A model generated the notes under the pieces. That model saw nothing but the letters and a program-made list of their open reading frames with translations, did no database searches and was not told the origin of the DNA. From Chelativorans salis (GTDB lineage Bacteria; Pseudomonadota; Alphaproteobacteria; Rhizobiales; Rhizobiaceae), in assembly GCF_025336525.1 (NCBI RefSeq), contig NZ_JAOCZP010000015.1, positions 42,236 through 106,235 on the forward strand: 64,000 nt of DNA, read 5' to 3'. The translations under genes were made by a program, and so were the position numbers. The first letter of the stretch is position 1. Every line of letters begins with the position of its first letter. Below are positions 28,177 through 38,096 of the stretch, one piece after another.

Positions 28177-29202
28177 TTGGAGGCGGTCAAGCGGGCGATT
28201 AGGAGCGCGTTGGAAAAGGGGGACGCGCAGGACAGGGCCTTTCGGGAAAAGGTCTACCGGCAAGCCTTTGCTGCGCTGGAGCGTTCCTTGCAGTCGCGGC
28301 CCGAACTCTCCATCGAAGACGTGCGCCAGCGTCGCGATAGCGTGAAAGCTGTCATAGTCGAGATCGAGAACGAGTTCCAGCCGGCCGTAGCCCCCGCTCC
28401 CACCCCCACATCTGGTCCCGCTCCCACTCCTTCACCTGGATTCGCGGAGCCGGGGCCCGAGGCGGATTTCGTGCCGCGCGTCGAGCGCCGGGACCGGCTG
28501 TCGGCCGCCGAAGAGCCGGCGGAAGATATCGGCCCCCTCCCACCAGAGGACGAAACGGAGGGGCGGCGCCGGCCCTTCGCTATGCTTTTCGTGTTCGCCA
28601 CGCTGATCGCCGCCGTCGGCATCGGCGCATGGTGGACGCTGCAAAGCGGCATCCTGCAGCCGGCCGAAGAGCGCGGCGCCGGCCTACCCGCTCCGCCGCT
28701 TGCCGAGGAGGAGGATTTCGACCCCGGCAACGGCGCACCCCGGCCGGCGGCCAGTGCCATCCAGGTGGGAGGCGACTGGATCACCATCTTCTCCCCAGAT
28801 GATCCCACCACCATACAGACACAGGGCGGCGCAAGCGCTGAGGTGATGGACGAGGAGGAGGATTTCCTGCGGATCACCGGCGCATCGGGGGCAGCCGTTT
28901 CCTTCGATGTCGGCCAGGGCGTTCTGGAACGGCTGGCCGGCCAGCGCGTCATCTTCAATATCACCGCCAGTGCTCAGGAAGGGCAAGAAACGCAGATCTC
29001 CGTGTCATGCGATTTCGGGGCGCTGGGCGGTTGCGGTCGCTCGCGTTACCTTGTTAGCCCGTCGCCCACCGAATATCTGCTGGAGACGGAGCTGTCCGCT
29101 GGCGAGCCGGGCGCCGGCGGCACGATCTCCATTGTACCCGATGTCGAAGGCGAGGGCCGGACGCTCGATATCTTCTCCGTGCGTGTGGCGACCGCCAACT
29201 AG
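28177..29202 (+). CDS. Unrecognised single-pass membrane protein with extracytoplasmic beta domain
   Basis: I do not recognise this 341-residue protein. A charged helical N-terminus (about 1-65, EAVKRAIRSALEKGDAQDRAFREKVYRQAFAAL) is followed by a Pro/Ala-rich linker (about 70-125) and one membrane helix (about 141-160, MLFVFATLIAAVGIGAWWTL). A 180-residue C-terminal domain is rich in beta-strand pattern and ends GRTLDIFSVRVATAN, like a jelly-roll fold. TTG 28177 is chosen because GGGGAG is 5 bases upstream; an in-frame start at 28108 is the alternative. It precedes hemA by 153 bases. Confidence 0.7.
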   Translation: MEAVKRAIRSALEKGDAQDRAFREKVYRQAFAALERSLQSRPELSIEDVRQRRDSVKAVIVEIENEFQPAVAPAPTPTSGPAPTPSPGFAEPGPEADFVPRVERRDRLSAAEEPAEDIGPLPPEDETEGRRRPFAMLFVFATLIAAVGIGAWWTLQSGILQPAEERGAGLPAPPLAEEEDFDPGNGAPRPAASAIQVGGDWITIFSPDDPTTIQTQGGASAEVMDEEEDFLRITGASGAAVSFDVGQGVLERLAGQRVIFNITASAQEGQETQISVSCDFGALGGCGRSRYLVSPSPTEYLLETELSAGEPGAGGTISIVPDVEGEGRTLDIFSVRVATAN

Positions 29203-29244
29203 TTCTTTCGTCCGATTGCGTGCTGAGCCCCTGTCATAGCCTAA

Positions 29245-29258
29245 TTGATCCAGCGCAA
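29245..29258 (+). promoter_or_regulatory. FNR/FixK-type box upstream of hemA (candidate)
   Basis: TTGAT-CCAG-CGCAA resembles the anaerobox TTGAT-N4-ATCAA, with an exact left half and three of five matches in the right half. It lies 97 bases before hemA. Oxygen-dependent control of hemA by FNR/FixK-type regulators is known in several alphaproteobacteria, but this site is imperfect. Confidence 0.4.
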
Positions 29259-29355
29259 AGAATTGCCGCTGCGGCGTGGCATTTTGCCCTGACGGGGGTA
29301 ATGGACGCGGCGGGGGTGGGCGATTATGATCCCCATGTAACCTGGGAATAGCAGT

Positions 29356-30633
29356 ATGGATTACGCACGGTTTTTTTCCGAGGCAATCGACCAGTTGCAT
29401 GCCGAGCGGCGCTACCGCGTATTCGCGGATCTGGAGCGTATTGCAGGCGCCTTTCCGCGGGCCATCTGCCGTGCTGACGGCAAGGCCCGGGAAATCACCG
29501 TCTGGTGCTCAAACGACTATCTGGGCATGGGCCAGCACCCGGATGTGATCGCCGCCATGCACGAGGCGGCCAGCCGTATGGGCTCGGGCGCCGGCGGCAC
29601 GCGCAACATCTCCGGCACGAATCACCCGCTGGTCGAGCTGGAAGCGGAACTTGCCGATCTGCACGGCAAGGATGCGGCCCTCGTCTTCACCTCCGGCTTC
29701 GTCTCCAACGAAGCCTCGATCTCCACCATCGCCCGGCTTTTGCCCGACTGCCTGGTGCTCTCAGACGAGTTGAACCATGCCTCGATGATCGAGGGCGTGC
29801 GCCGTTCGGGCGCCGAAAAGAAGATCTTCCGCCACAACGATCTGGCACATCTGGAAAGCCTGCTCGCCGCCACGGGCCGCGAGCGGGCGAAACTGATCGT
29901 CTTCGAATCGGTCTATTCCATGGACGGCGACATCGCGCCCATCGCCGAGATCGCCGACCTCGCCGAAAAATATAACGCGATGACCTATATCGACGAGGTG
30001 CACGCGGTCGGCATGTATGGCGCCCGCGGCGGCGGTATCACCGAGCGTGACGGCCTCGCCCACCGCATGGACGTCATCGAGGGCACGCTGGCCAAGGCCT
30101 TCGGCGTCATCGGGGGCTATATCGCCGGCTCGGCGGCGATCATCGATGCGGTGCGCTCCTACGCACCCGGCTTCATCTTTACAACGGCCCTTCCGCCAGC
30201 CATCGCCAATGCCGCCACGGCCTCCATCCGGCATCTGAAGAACTCGACCGCCGAGCGCGCGGCGCACCAGCGCCAGGCGCAGCGCACCAAGGACGTGCTC
30301 AACACCGCCGGCCTGCCGGTGATGCCGTCGGAAACGCATATCGTGCCGCTGCTGGTCGCCGATCCGGAGCTGTGCAAGATGGCCAGCGACCGGCTTCTGG
30401 AAAAGCATGGCATCTACATCCAGCCGATCAACTATCCCACCGTGCCACGCGGCACGGAGCGCCTGCGGATCACACCGTCGCCCTTCCATTCGGACGACCT
30501 CATCGATGCGCTGAAGGGTGCGCTCATGGAGACGTGGGAGGCACTCGGCATCCCCTTCCAGGAGACCGGGCAGGCGCCCGCCGCGCGCTCGGATCGCGTT
30601 ATCCCGCTCGTGGTGTCGAAAGCCGGCGGGTAA
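29356..30633 (+). CDS. hemA: 5-aminolevulinate synthase
   Basis: ALAS condenses glycine and succinyl-CoA to 5-aminolevulinate, the committed step of the C4 (Shemin) heme pathway used by alphaproteobacteria. The 425 residues show [52 protein letters not shown] and the PLP lysine Lys247 in [14 protein letters not shown]. The C-terminal [19 protein letters not shown] is typical. It converges with the aminotransferase gene, with only 2 bases between the stops. Confidence 0.98.
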   Translation: MDYARFFSEAIDQLHAERRYRVFADLERIAGAFPRAICRADGKAREITVWCSNDYLGMGQHPDVIAAMHEAASRMGSGAGGTRNISGTNHPLVELEAELADLHGKDAALVFTSGFVSNEASISTIARLLPDCLVLSDELNHASMIEGVRRSGAEKKIFRHNDLAHLESLLAATGRERAKLIVFESVYSMDGDIAPIAEIADLAEKYNAMTYIDEVHAVGMYGARGGGITERDGLAHRMDVIEGTLAKAFGVIGGYIAGSAAIIDAVRSYAPGFIFTTALPPAIANAATASIRHLKNSTAERAAHQRQAQRTKDVLNTAGLPVMPSETHIVPLLVADPELCKMASDRLLEKHGIYIQPINYPTVPRGTERLRITPSPFHSDDLIDALKGALMETWEALGIPFQETGQAPAARSDRVIPLVVSKAGG

Positions 30634-30635
30634 AC

Positions 30636-31799
30636 CTACTCCGCCGCCCACCTCGCCAGCTTCTCGGCTGCTTCTTCGATCTGATCCGTGCTGCGGTTGA
30701 AGCAGAGGCGGAAGAAACGTTCCCCGCCGGCGCCGAAAGCCGTTCCCGGCGCCAGTCCAACGCCTGTCTCGTCGACGATCCGGATGGCCGCGCTGCGCGT
30801 ATCCTCCAGGCCATCAATGGCGAAGAAGAGATAAAAGGCGCCGTCGGGCACCGCCAGTTGCACCCGCCCCGTTGCCCGCAAGGCCGCGCACAGCCGGTCG
30901 CGATTGTGGCGCGCCCGCTCGACCTGCTCGTCGATGAAGGAATCGCCCTCATCGAGCGCAGCCACCGCCCCGCGCTGCATAAACTCTGCGACGCCCGAAG
31001 TGGAATACTGCACCAGGTTCTCGAACACCTGGCCGAGTGACGCGTGCGCCCGCACCCATCCGATGCGCCAGCCGGTCATGGCCCAGTTCTTCGAAAACGA
31101 GTTGACGAAGAGAATGCGGTCGTCGTCGGATGCGATGTCGATCAGGGACGGCGCGTGCCGACCCGAATAGAAGAACTTCGTGTAGATCTCGTCGGCGATG
31201 ATCCACAGCCCGTGCCGCCGCGCCAGATCGAGCAGCGCCTCCAGCGTTGCACGGTCGGCCGTCCAGCCCGTTGGGTTCGACGGGGTGTTGACGAAGAGCG
31301 CGCGCGTGCGCGGCGTGATCGCCGCTTCGACACGGTTGATGTCGAGGCTCCAGCCGTTCTCCGAAAAATCGAGCAACACCGGCACCGGCTTGCCGCCGGC
31401 GATGCCGAGTGCGGCGGGAAAGTTGGGCCATGCCGGGCTGAAGTAGATCACCTCGTCACCGGCGCCGGCCACAGCCTGCAGCGCAAGCTGGATCGCCTGC
31501 ATGCCGCCGCCGGTGACGACGAACTCGTCCGGCGCAAAGCCTCGCCCGAAGACGCGGCTGTGATAGCGCGCAAGCGCTGCACGAAGCTCCGGGACGCCCC
31601 CTTGCCAGGTGTAGAAGGTGTGGCCTGCGGCAAGGCTTCCCATCGCCGCGTCGCGGATGAAATCCGGCGTTGGCAGGTCGCCTTCGCCCACCCACAGGGG
31701 AATAAGCCCCTCGCGCCCGCGCGCATGGTCGACCACGGACACAATGCCGCTCGCTGGCGCTGCACGCGCCTCGCCGCGCAGCATCTCCTTCAGGCTCAT
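30636..31799 (-). CDS. Class I/II PLP-dependent aminotransferase
   Basis: A fold-type I aminotransferase of 387 residues, AspC-like group. Substrate and cofactor sites include LWVGEGDLPTPDFI, YTWQGGVPELRAALA, NTPSNPTGWTAD, ADEIYTKFFYSG and the PLP lysine in NSFSKNWAMTGWRIGW. The C-terminal FFRLCFNRSTD has the carboxylate-binding arginine. The amino donor is unknown. MscL is encoded 15 bases upstream in the reading direction, so the two may be cotranscribed. Confidence 0.9.
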   Translation of the reverse strand: MSLKEMLRGEARAAPASGIVSVVDHARGREGLIPLWVGEGDLPTPDFIRDAAMGSLAAGHTFYTWQGGVPELRAALARYHSRVFGRGFAPDEFVVTGGGMQAIQLALQAVAGAGDEVIYFSPAWPNFPAALGIAGGKPVPVLLDFSENGWSLDINRVEAAITPRTRALFVNTPSNPTGWTADRATLEALLDLARRHGLWIIADEIYTKFFYSGRHAPSLIDIASDDDRILFVNSFSKNWAMTGWRIGWVRAHASLGQVFENLVQYSTSGVAEFMQRGAVAALDEGDSFIDEQVERARHNRDRLCAALRATGRVQLAVPDGAFYLFFAIDGLEDTRSAAIRIVDETGVGLAPGTAFGAGGERFFRLCFNRSTDQIEEAAEKLARWAAE

Positions 31800-31814
31800 G
31801 CCCTGTTCCTTTTG

Positions 31815-32234
31815 TTACTTCTTGGTTGCCAGCAGATCGCGGATTTCCGTCAACAGCTGAATGTCTTGCGGGGGCGCTGCCGGTGCCGCCGGCGCCTCGG
31901 CCTGCTTGCGACGCAGGTTGTTCACGCTCCTCACCATCAGAAAGATGATCCAGGCGAGGATGAGGAAATTGATGAGGACGGTGATGAAATTGCCGTAGGC
32001 AAAGACCGCCCCCTGCTCGCGCGCCGCCTCCAGCGTGTCCGCCGTGATGCCGGAGGTGAGCGGAATGAAATAGTTCGAGAAATCGATGCCGCCAAAGATG
32101 GCCCCGACGATCGGCATGATGATGTCCTCGGTCAGCGAGCTGACGATAAGGGCGAAGGCGCCGCCGATGATGACGCCCACGGCAAGGTCCATCACGTTGC
32201 CCCGGGCAATGAATTCCTTGAACTCGTTGAACAT
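31815..32234 (-). CDS. mscL: Large-conductance mechanosensitive channel MscL
   Basis: MscL opens under membrane tension to release solutes on osmotic downshock. The 139 residues begin [34 protein letters not shown] (amphipathic N-helix and TM1 pore helix). The periplasmic loop and TM2 ([23 protein letters not shown]) follow, then a C-terminal helix after an Ala/Pro linker. The start was moved to the canonical MFNEFK at 32234 from a longer open frame. It is divergent from the large transporter-kinase gene. Confidence 0.97.
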   Translation of the reverse strand: MFNEFKEFIARGNVMDLAVGVIIGGAFALIVSSLTEDIIMPIVGAIFGGIDFSNYFIPLTSGITADTLEAAREQGAVFAYGNFITVLINFLILAWIIFLMVRSVNNLRRKQAEAPAAPAAPPQDIQLLTEIRDLLATKK

Positions 32235-32439
32235 TTCCGTTTCCCTCACGTTCCGTGAAACAGCCGGACAACAACATGCTCCGCCGCATATGCGCCGCGA
32301 GAATAGCAAAAGCGCGGAGCTTGGTAAGCGTCCGCTCTGCGCTTTATACACTTGCACCTGCAGCCCCAGCGAAAGAAGCATTGCGCAGCCCGGCCCGGCT
32401 GTGCTTGGCTCCGTCATCTTGGGAGGATAAGGGTCCGCC

Positions 32440-35400
32440 GTGCAGGGGTGGGTCATCGGCATCATCGCCATCGCCTATGTCACGCTGCTTTTCGTGATAG
32501 CGAGCCATGGCGACAGACGGGCAGCGATCCGCAACGCCGGGTCGCGGCCGTTCATCTATGCGCTCAGCCTTGCCATCTACTGTACCTCGTGGACCTTCTT
32601 CGGCTCGGTCGGGCTCGCCTCGGAGCGCGCCTTCGAGTTCCTGGCCATCTACATCGGCCCGGTGCTCGTCTTCCTCTTCGCCAACCGCCTCATCGCCCGC
32701 ATCATACGGCTGGCCAAGAGCGAGAAGATCACTTCCATCGCCGATTTCCTGGCCGCGCGCTACGGTAAGAGCTTCGCCGTCGCCCTGGTCGCCACCCTCA
32801 TCGCCACCTCGGGCACCATCCCCTATATCGCACTGCAGCTGAAGGCGATCTCCGATTCCGTGAACTTGATGGTGGAGCACTACACCGGCGCGCCGCCCAA
32901 CATCGACCTCGTCATCGGTGACATCTCGCTGATCGTGGCAATGCTCCTGGCACTGTTCGCCGTCCTGTTCGGCACCCGTCATGCCGACGCCACCGAGCAC
33001 CAGAACGGGCTGGTGCTCGCCGTGGCGGTGGAATCGATCGTCAAGCTCGCGGCCTTCCTCGCCGTCGGCGTGGCGGTGACCTTCGTGCTGTTCGACGGTC
33101 CGGCGGAACTGGCGAGCCGCGTGGCGTCAGAGCCGCAGGTGGCCAGCGCCTTCGCCCACCCCACCTCGCTCGCCACCTGGATTGTCATGACCACGCTGTC
33201 GGCCTGCGCCATCGTCATGCTGCCACGCCAGTTCTACGTCACCATCGTCGAGAACAAGAGCCAGGACGAGTTGAAGACCGCCGTCTGGCTCTTCCCGCTC
33301 TATCTCGTGCTCATCAACCTGTTCGTGATCCCCATCGCCTTCGCCGGCCTGCATGTCGTGGGCGCGCGCACCAACGCCGACCTTTACGTCCTCGCCCTGC
33401 CGCTCCTGTCCGGGCACGACTTCCTGGCGATGTTCGCCTTCATCGGCGGCCTGTCGGCGGCGACCGCCATGGTGATCGTCGCCAGCGTGGCGCTGTCGAT
33501 CATGATCTCCAACGATCTCGTCATCCCGCTTTTCGTGCGGCGGCTTTTGAGGTCCGAAAGCCGGGAGAAGGAGGACTGGTCCGCCGTCATCCTCAACATC
33601 CGCCGCGCGGCGATCTTCATCATCCTGTTCACCGCCTTCCTCTATTATCGCGAGATCACCACCAACATCCGCCTGGCGGCCATCGGCCTGATCTCCTTCG
33701 CCGCCATCGCCCAGTTCGCCCCCGCCTTCTTCGGCGGTCTCATCTGGCGCGGGGCCAACAGCCGCGGCGCGCTTCTCGGTATGGGCGCCGGCTTTGCCGT
33801 CTGGGCCTACACGCTGCTCTTCCCCTCTCTGGCGCCGGCGGGAACCGAGATCATCACCCACGGCCCCTTCGGCATCGAGGCGCTGCGCCCGCAGGCGCTC
33901 TTCGGCACGGTCGGCGAGCCGCTGAATCACGGCGTGCTGTGGAGCCTGTCGGTCAACATGCTGTTCTTCATCCTTGGCTCGCTGTCGCGCGCCGCCAAGC
34001 CGCAGGAGCGCATCCAGGCGGCGATCTTCGTGCCGCGCGACGCCACACCGATGCCCAGCCTGCGCCGCTTCCGCACGGCTGTCACCATCAATGACCTGAA
34101 GGACACCATCTCGCGCTATCTGGGCGTGGAGCGCACGGAGCGCTCCTTCCTCACCTTCGAGGCCGAGCAGGGGACGCCGCTCAACGGCCACGAGCAGGCC
34201 AGCATGGCCGTCATCCGCTTTTCTGAGCAATTGCTCGCCAGCGCCGTCGGCTCCTCCTCTGCCAGGCTTATCCTGTCACTCCTGTTCCAGCGCAACGACA
34301 GCTCGCCGCGAGACGCCATGCGGCTGCTCGACGACGCATCAATGGCCCTGCAGCACAACCGCGACCTCTTGCAGACTGCGCTAGACCAGATGGAGGAGGG
34401 GATCACCGTCTTCGATCAGGACTTCCGGCTCACCTGCTGGAACCGCCAGTTCCGCACGCTGCTCGACCTGCCCGACGCCATGGGGCAGGTGGGTGTGTCC
34501 TTGAGCCGGATCGTCAACCACCTGATCGCCCGCGGAGACCTTGCCCACGATGCAGAAAAGACGGTCCTCGACCGGCTGACCGCCTTCGGCTTACCCTGGG
34601 AACTCAGGCTGCAGAACAGCGGCCGCATCATGGAGATCCGCTCCAACCTCATGCCCGGCGGCGGTATCGTCGCCACCTATACCGACATCACCGCGCGCGT
34701 CGAGGCCGACATGGCTCTGAAGCGCGCCAACGAGACGTTGGAGCAGCGTGTTGCAAGCCGCACGGCCGAACTGGTGCGCGTCAACGAGGAGCTGGCGCAG
34801 GCGCAGATGCTGGCGGAGGAAGCCAATCTGTCGAAGACACGCTTCCTGGCCGGCGCCGGCCACGACATCCTGCAGCCGCTGAACGCCGCGCGTCTTTACT
34901 GCGCACCTCTCAGGGAGAAGCTGGACAGGGAAGACCTGCGCTCCGTGGTCGACAATATCGATTCGTCGCTCGATTCGGTCGAGGCCATCCTGGGCGCGGT
35001 GCTCGATATATCGCGTCTCGACACTGGCGCGCTCAAGCCCGCCGAGACGGTCTTCCAGCTGGACGGGCTGTTGCGCCAGATCGCCACTGACTTCCAGCCG
35101 CTCGCCGCAGAGAAAGGCCTGCAACTCACCATCGTGCCCTCGTCACTTGCCGTGAAGACGGACCGCAACCTCTTCCGCCGACTGGTGCAGAACCTGGTCT
35201 CCAATGCCGTCAAATACACGCGCAAAGGCCGCGTCCTGGTGGGCGCGCGGCGGCGTGGGGAACTGGTCGAGCTGCAGGTCTTCGACACCGGCATCGGCAT
35301 CGCCGACGGTGAGCTCAACGCCGTCTTCCGTGAGTTCACGCGGCTCGACGAGGGCATGCGCGAGGCGCGGGGGCTGGGCCTCGGCCTGTCCATCGTCGAT

Positions 35401-35928
35401 CGCATCGCCCGCGTCCTCAGGCTGGAGATACAGCTCCAGTCCGAGCGCGGAAAAGGCACCCGCTTCTCTGTCATCCTGCCGGCAAGCGCAGCATTGGCCG
35501 ATGCGCAGTTGGAGCCCGCCGTGCCGCAAATCCGCCCGAACGTGATCCTGGCGGGGCTCGACGTTCTATGCATCGACAATGACGACCGCATCCTGGACGG
35601 CATGCGGCTTCTCCTGGAAGGGTGGGGCTGCCGCGTCAGGACAGTCACCGGGACGCCCGAACTGGACGCGCGCCGTCCGCTGGAGATGCGGCCGGACATC
35701 ATTCTGGCCGACTATCATCTCGACGGCGAAGACGGGCTTTCGGCCGTCCGCCGCCTGCGCCGTGTGTGGGGCGCGGATATCCAGGCCGTGCTCGTCACCG
35801 CCGACCGCACGAGCGAGGTGCGCACAGCGGCCGAGGCGATGGACATCGCCGTTCTGAACAAACCCGTGAAGCCAGCCGCCCTCCGCGCATTGCTGACGCG
35901 CTACCGCCAGGTGCAGGCGGCGGAGTAA
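32440..35928 (+). CDS. CbrA-like hybrid kinase: SSF transporter-STAC-PAS-histidine kinase-receiver
   Basis: A 1162-residue protein. Residues 1-500 are a sodium/solute symporter domain with about 13 helices. Residues 525-625 resemble a STAC domain ([35 protein letters not shown]). Then come a PAS domain (640-750), a coiled coil and the kinase with His808 in [17 protein letters not shown], the ATPase domain ([21 protein letters not shown]) and a receiver with Asp1091 in [12 protein letters not shown]. The start is GTG 32440 after GGGAGG. Such fusions sense or import a substrate and signal it. A LuxR-type regulator gene converges on it. Confidence 0.92.
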   Translation: MQGWVIGIIAIAYVTLLFVIASHGDRRAAIRNAGSRPFIYALSLAIYCTSWTFFGSVGLASERAFEFLAIYIGPVLVFLFANRLIARIIRLAKSEKITSIADFLAARYGKSFAVALVATLIATSGTIPYIALQLKAISDSVNLMVEHYTGAPPNIDLVIGDISLIVAMLLALFAVLFGTRHADATEHQNGLVLAVAVESIVKLAAFLAVGVAVTFVLFDGPAELASRVASEPQVASAFAHPTSLATWIVMTTLSACAIVMLPRQFYVTIVENKSQDELKTAVWLFPLYLVLINLFVIPIAFAGLHVVGARTNADLYVLALPLLSGHDFLAMFAFIGGLSAATAMVIVASVALSIMISNDLVIPLFVRRLLRSESREKEDWSAVILNIRRAAIFIILFTAFLYYREITTNIRLAAIGLISFAAIAQFAPAFFGGLIWRGANSRGALLGMGAGFAVWAYTLLFPSLAPAGTEIITHGPFGIEALRPQALFGTVGEPLNHGVLWSLSVNMLFFILGSLSRAAKPQERIQAAIFVPRDATPMPSLRRFRTAVTINDLKDTISRYLGVERTERSFLTFEAEQGTPLNGHEQASMAVIRFSEQLLASAVGSSSARLILSLLFQRNDSSPRDAMRLLDDASMALQHNRDLLQTALDQMEEGITVFDQDFRLTCWNRQFRTLLDLPDAMGQVGVSLSRIVNHLIARGDLAHDAEKTVLDRLTAFGLPWELRLQNSGRIMEIRSNLMPGGGIVATYTDITARVEADMALKRANETLEQRVASRTAELVRVNEELAQAQMLAEEANLSKTRFLAGAGHDILQPLNAARLYCAPLREKLDREDLRSVVDNIDSSLDSVEAILGAVLDISRLDTGALKPAETVFQLDGLLRQIATDFQPLAAEKGLQLTIVPSSLAVKTDRNLFRRLVQNLVSNAVKYTRKGRVLVGARRRGELVELQVFDTGIGIADGELNAVFREFTRLDEGMREARGLGLGLSIVDRIARVLRLEIQLQSERGKGTRFSVILPASAALADAQLEPAVPQIRPNVILAGLDVLCIDNDDRILDGMRLLLEGWGCRVRTVTGTPELDARRPLEMRPDIILADYHLDGEDGLSAVRRLRRVWGADIQAVLVTADRTSEVRTAAEAMDIAVLNKPVKPAALRALLTRYRQVQAAE

Positions 35929-35930
35929 GG

Positions 35931-36587
35931 CTACACCCCCTCCGAAAGCGGATCGGTGCCGATGCGCGAGAGCAGGATCACCGCCTGGGTGCGGCTGTCG
36001 ACGCCCAGCTTTTGCAGGATGGCGGAGACATGTGCCTTGATGGTGGCCTCGGAGACGGAAAGCTCATAGGCGATCTGCTTGTTCAACAGCCCCTCGGCAA
36101 GCATGGCGAGCACCCGCGTCTGCTGCGGCGTAAGCGTATGCAGGCGTCTGATGAGGTCGGAGATTTCAGGATCGCCCTCCTCGCCGAGCTCGATCTCCTC
36201 GGGTGTGTAAATGCCGCCATCGAGCACCGTTTGGACGGCGCGACGCATCTCCTCCATGCGCGCGGATTTGGAAATGAAGCCTGAGGCGCCGAGTTCCAGC
36301 GCGCGGCGTATTGTCTGCGGATCGTCATAGGCCGAGACAACGACGATGGGCATGGCCGGGCTGAATCCACGCAGGGCAATCAGTCCGGAAAGCCCGCTGG
36401 CGCCGGGCATCGCCAGGTCCAGAAGCACCAGGTCTATCTCCGCGTCCTCGGCGATCAGCTCCTTGACGCTGTCGAAATCGCCGGCTTCCAAAATGGCGCA
36501 ATCGGCGCCGAAGCCGGCGAGCGCCTGCTGTAACGCTCCCCTGAAAAGCGGATGGTCGTCGGCGACCACGAAACGGTAACCCGGCAA
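35931..36587 (-). CDS. Response regulator, NarL/LuxR family
   Basis: A 218-residue regulator. The receiver has the acidic pair near residue 10 (VVADDHPLF), the phosphorylated Asp57 in LVLLDLAMPG and lysine in FISKSARM. The C-terminal helix-turn-helix reads LTPQQTRVLAMLAEGLLNKQIAYELSVSEATIKAHVSAILQKLGV. TTG 36587 is chosen because GGGGAGG is 5 bases upstream; the longer GTG start adds an unusual MKKTITW tail. It converges with the transporter-kinase, 2 bases apart, and is its likely partner. Confidence 0.9.
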   Translation of the reverse strand: MPGYRFVVADDHPLFRGALQQALAGFGADCAILEAGDFDSVKELIAEDAEIDLVLLDLAMPGASGLSGLIALRGFSPAMPIVVVSAYDDPQTIRRALELGASGFISKSARMEEMRRAVQTVLDGGIYTPEEIELGEEGDPEISDLIRRLHTLTPQQTRVLAMLAEGLLNKQIAYELSVSEATIKAHVSAILQKLGVDSRTQAVILLSRIGTDPLSEGV

Positions 36588-36722
36588 GAAACCCTCCCCG
36601 TTTTCCCGCCAAGTTATCGTTTTTTTCACGCAGCGGGATAGCGGCTGATTATGCGAGGATGGCTGCAGTTTTCAAGCGGCTTGCGCGATCGCCCATTGTC
36701 CCGCCCAATTGCGTGGAACAAA

Positions 36723-37157
36723 ATGGCGGACGCCACATTGCACCGGCAAAGAGATCGGCACGCAAAGGCAATGCATTTAACGATGGAAAAGATACGCAAT
36801 ACCGCGATTGTCTGCATCGGCCGCGCCGTCATGTTTGGCGCACTGGCCATCGTCCTTATCATGGTGAGCCTGTCGTTCGATCTGGAGCTTGCCCTTTTCG
36901 CAGGTGCGGCCCTGACCTTGGCCATGGCCGAGATTCTCATCATCAAGGCGCAGATCGCACCCCGGCAGAACCCCAAGCGCACCGAGGTGTGGACCTGCCT
37001 GGACAAGGCTGCCCGCCCGGCGGGCGCCGAGGGCAAGGCGGTTTTCACGGCGGTGCTGCGCGACGTCTATGTGTTCTTCGCCCGCAACAGCTACGCCATT
37101 GCCTGCTCGTTTTTCGCCGCCTCGCTCTTCGTGCGTATCGCCCGCGGCGCCGTCTGA
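36723..37157 (+). CDS. Conserved rhizobial two-helix membrane protein, function unknown
   Basis: A 144-residue protein starting MADATLHRQRDRHAKAM, with two strong membrane helices (about residues 36-75: AVMFGALAIVLIMVSLSF and LALFAGAALTLAMAEILI) and a weaker one near the C-terminus (SYAIACSFFAASLFVRIA). The motif KRTEVWTCLDKAARP lies in the loop. I know it only as a conserved hypothetical family in this order. ATG 36723 fits the family start. No operon partner is evident. Confidence 0.7.
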   Translation: MADATLHRQRDRHAKAMHLTMEKIRNTAIVCIGRAVMFGALAIVLIMVSLSFDLELALFAGAALTLAMAEILIIKAQIAPRQNPKRTEVWTCLDKAARPAGAEGKAVFTAVLRDVYVFFARNSYAIACSFFAASLFVRIARGAV

Positions 37158-37173
37158 CGCCTGAAAGCCGCAA

Positions 37174-37614
37174 TCAGGTGCGGTTGGGCGTGGCGCCCTG
37201 TTCCTGGCCCCTGTCTTCTTCAAGTCCCTTCACGATATCCATGAAGCGGCGGAAGAAACGCTCCATCAGGCCGAGCGTCTGCTCGAACTCCTCTTCGCTC
37301 GGCAGCGTGGACGTCACCTCCCCGGCACGCTCCTCAAGGGCCTCGACACGGGCTTCGAGCGCGGAAACCCTCTCGCGTAGGGCCTCGATCTCCGTTTCAT
37401 ACGCCTCGCGCTCGTCGGCGGCGACATTGCAGACAAGCTGGCCAGAGCGTTCGCGGCAGAGCGACATGGCGCCGGTTTGGGTGTCCATGCGCATATAACC
37501 GCTTTCCGTCTTTTCCAGGCGGAAACGCTCCGCTCCTTGCGCGTATGCCTGTGCGCCAAAGCCGGCGGGGGCCAGCAGAAGAAGCGCTGTTGCGGCGGCG
37601 ACCGGAACTCGCAT
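37174..37614 (-). CDS. Secreted coiled-coil protein, function unknown
   Basis: A 146-residue exported protein. A clear signal peptide (MRVPVAAATALLLLAPAG, cleavage near AYAQ, residue 26) is followed by a short conserved part (RFRLEKTESGYMRMDTQTGAMSLCRERSGQLVCNVAADER) with two cysteines, then a coiled coil (about 72-105, YETEIEALRERVSALEARVEALEERAG). The start was moved to 37614 to give the signal peptide. It converges with the preceding small membrane-protein gene. No function can be assigned. Confidence 0.75.
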   Translation of the reverse strand: MRVPVAAATALLLLAPAGFGAQAYAQGAERFRLEKTESGYMRMDTQTGAMSLCRERSGQLVCNVAADEREAYETEIEALRERVSALEARVEALEERAGEVTSTLPSEEEFEQTLGLMERFFRRFMDIVKGLEEDRGQEQGATPNRT

Positions 37615-37748
37615 TGTTTTACTCCCAGAAGCTCGATTGCTTCTTTTTCGCATAGGCGGCGAATGCGCCGCAAATAGGTTCGTGCAAAAGCGCTTTCCGC
37701 GACCGCCTGTCACTTTCGCTCCACCTTCATAGGCATTATAGCGCCCTC

Positions 37749-38096
37749 ATGGCAAAGCTGATCTACAAGATCTGTCCCGCAGCGCTGTGGCGCCAGGCCG
37801 AGCGGGACGGCGTTTTTACCGGCGCGCCGATCGACCACGCCGACGGCTTCATCCACTTCTCCACCGACAGCCAACTGCGCGAGACCGCCGAAAAGCACTT
37901 CACCGGGCAAGACGATCTCGTCCTCATCGCGGTGGATGAGACAGCGCTCGGCGAAGCGCTTAGATACGAGATTTCGCGCGGCGGACAGCCCTTCCCGCAT
38001 CTTTACGCGTCGTTGGCGCTTTCAGACGTGCGCTGGGTCAGGCCGATGCCGCTCGGGGATGACGGCCGGCACCAGTTCCCGCCGCTCGCCGCATGA
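37749..38096 (+). CDS. DUF952 family protein
   Basis: A 115-residue protein of the DUF952 family, marked by IYKICPAALWRQAERDGVFTGAPIDHADGFIHFSTDSQLRETAEKHF and a C-terminal FPHLYASL. The family is structurally related to ADP-ribosyltransferase-like folds, but function is unproven. Its stop overlaps the pyrD start (ATGA), a conserved pairing in this group that suggests translational coupling rather than a shared pathway. Confidence 0.88.
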   Translation: MAKLIYKICPAALWRQAERDGVFTGAPIDHADGFIHFSTDSQLRETAEKHFTGQDDLVLIAVDETALGEALRYEISRGGQPFPHLYASLALSDVRWVRPMPLGDDGRHQFPPLAA

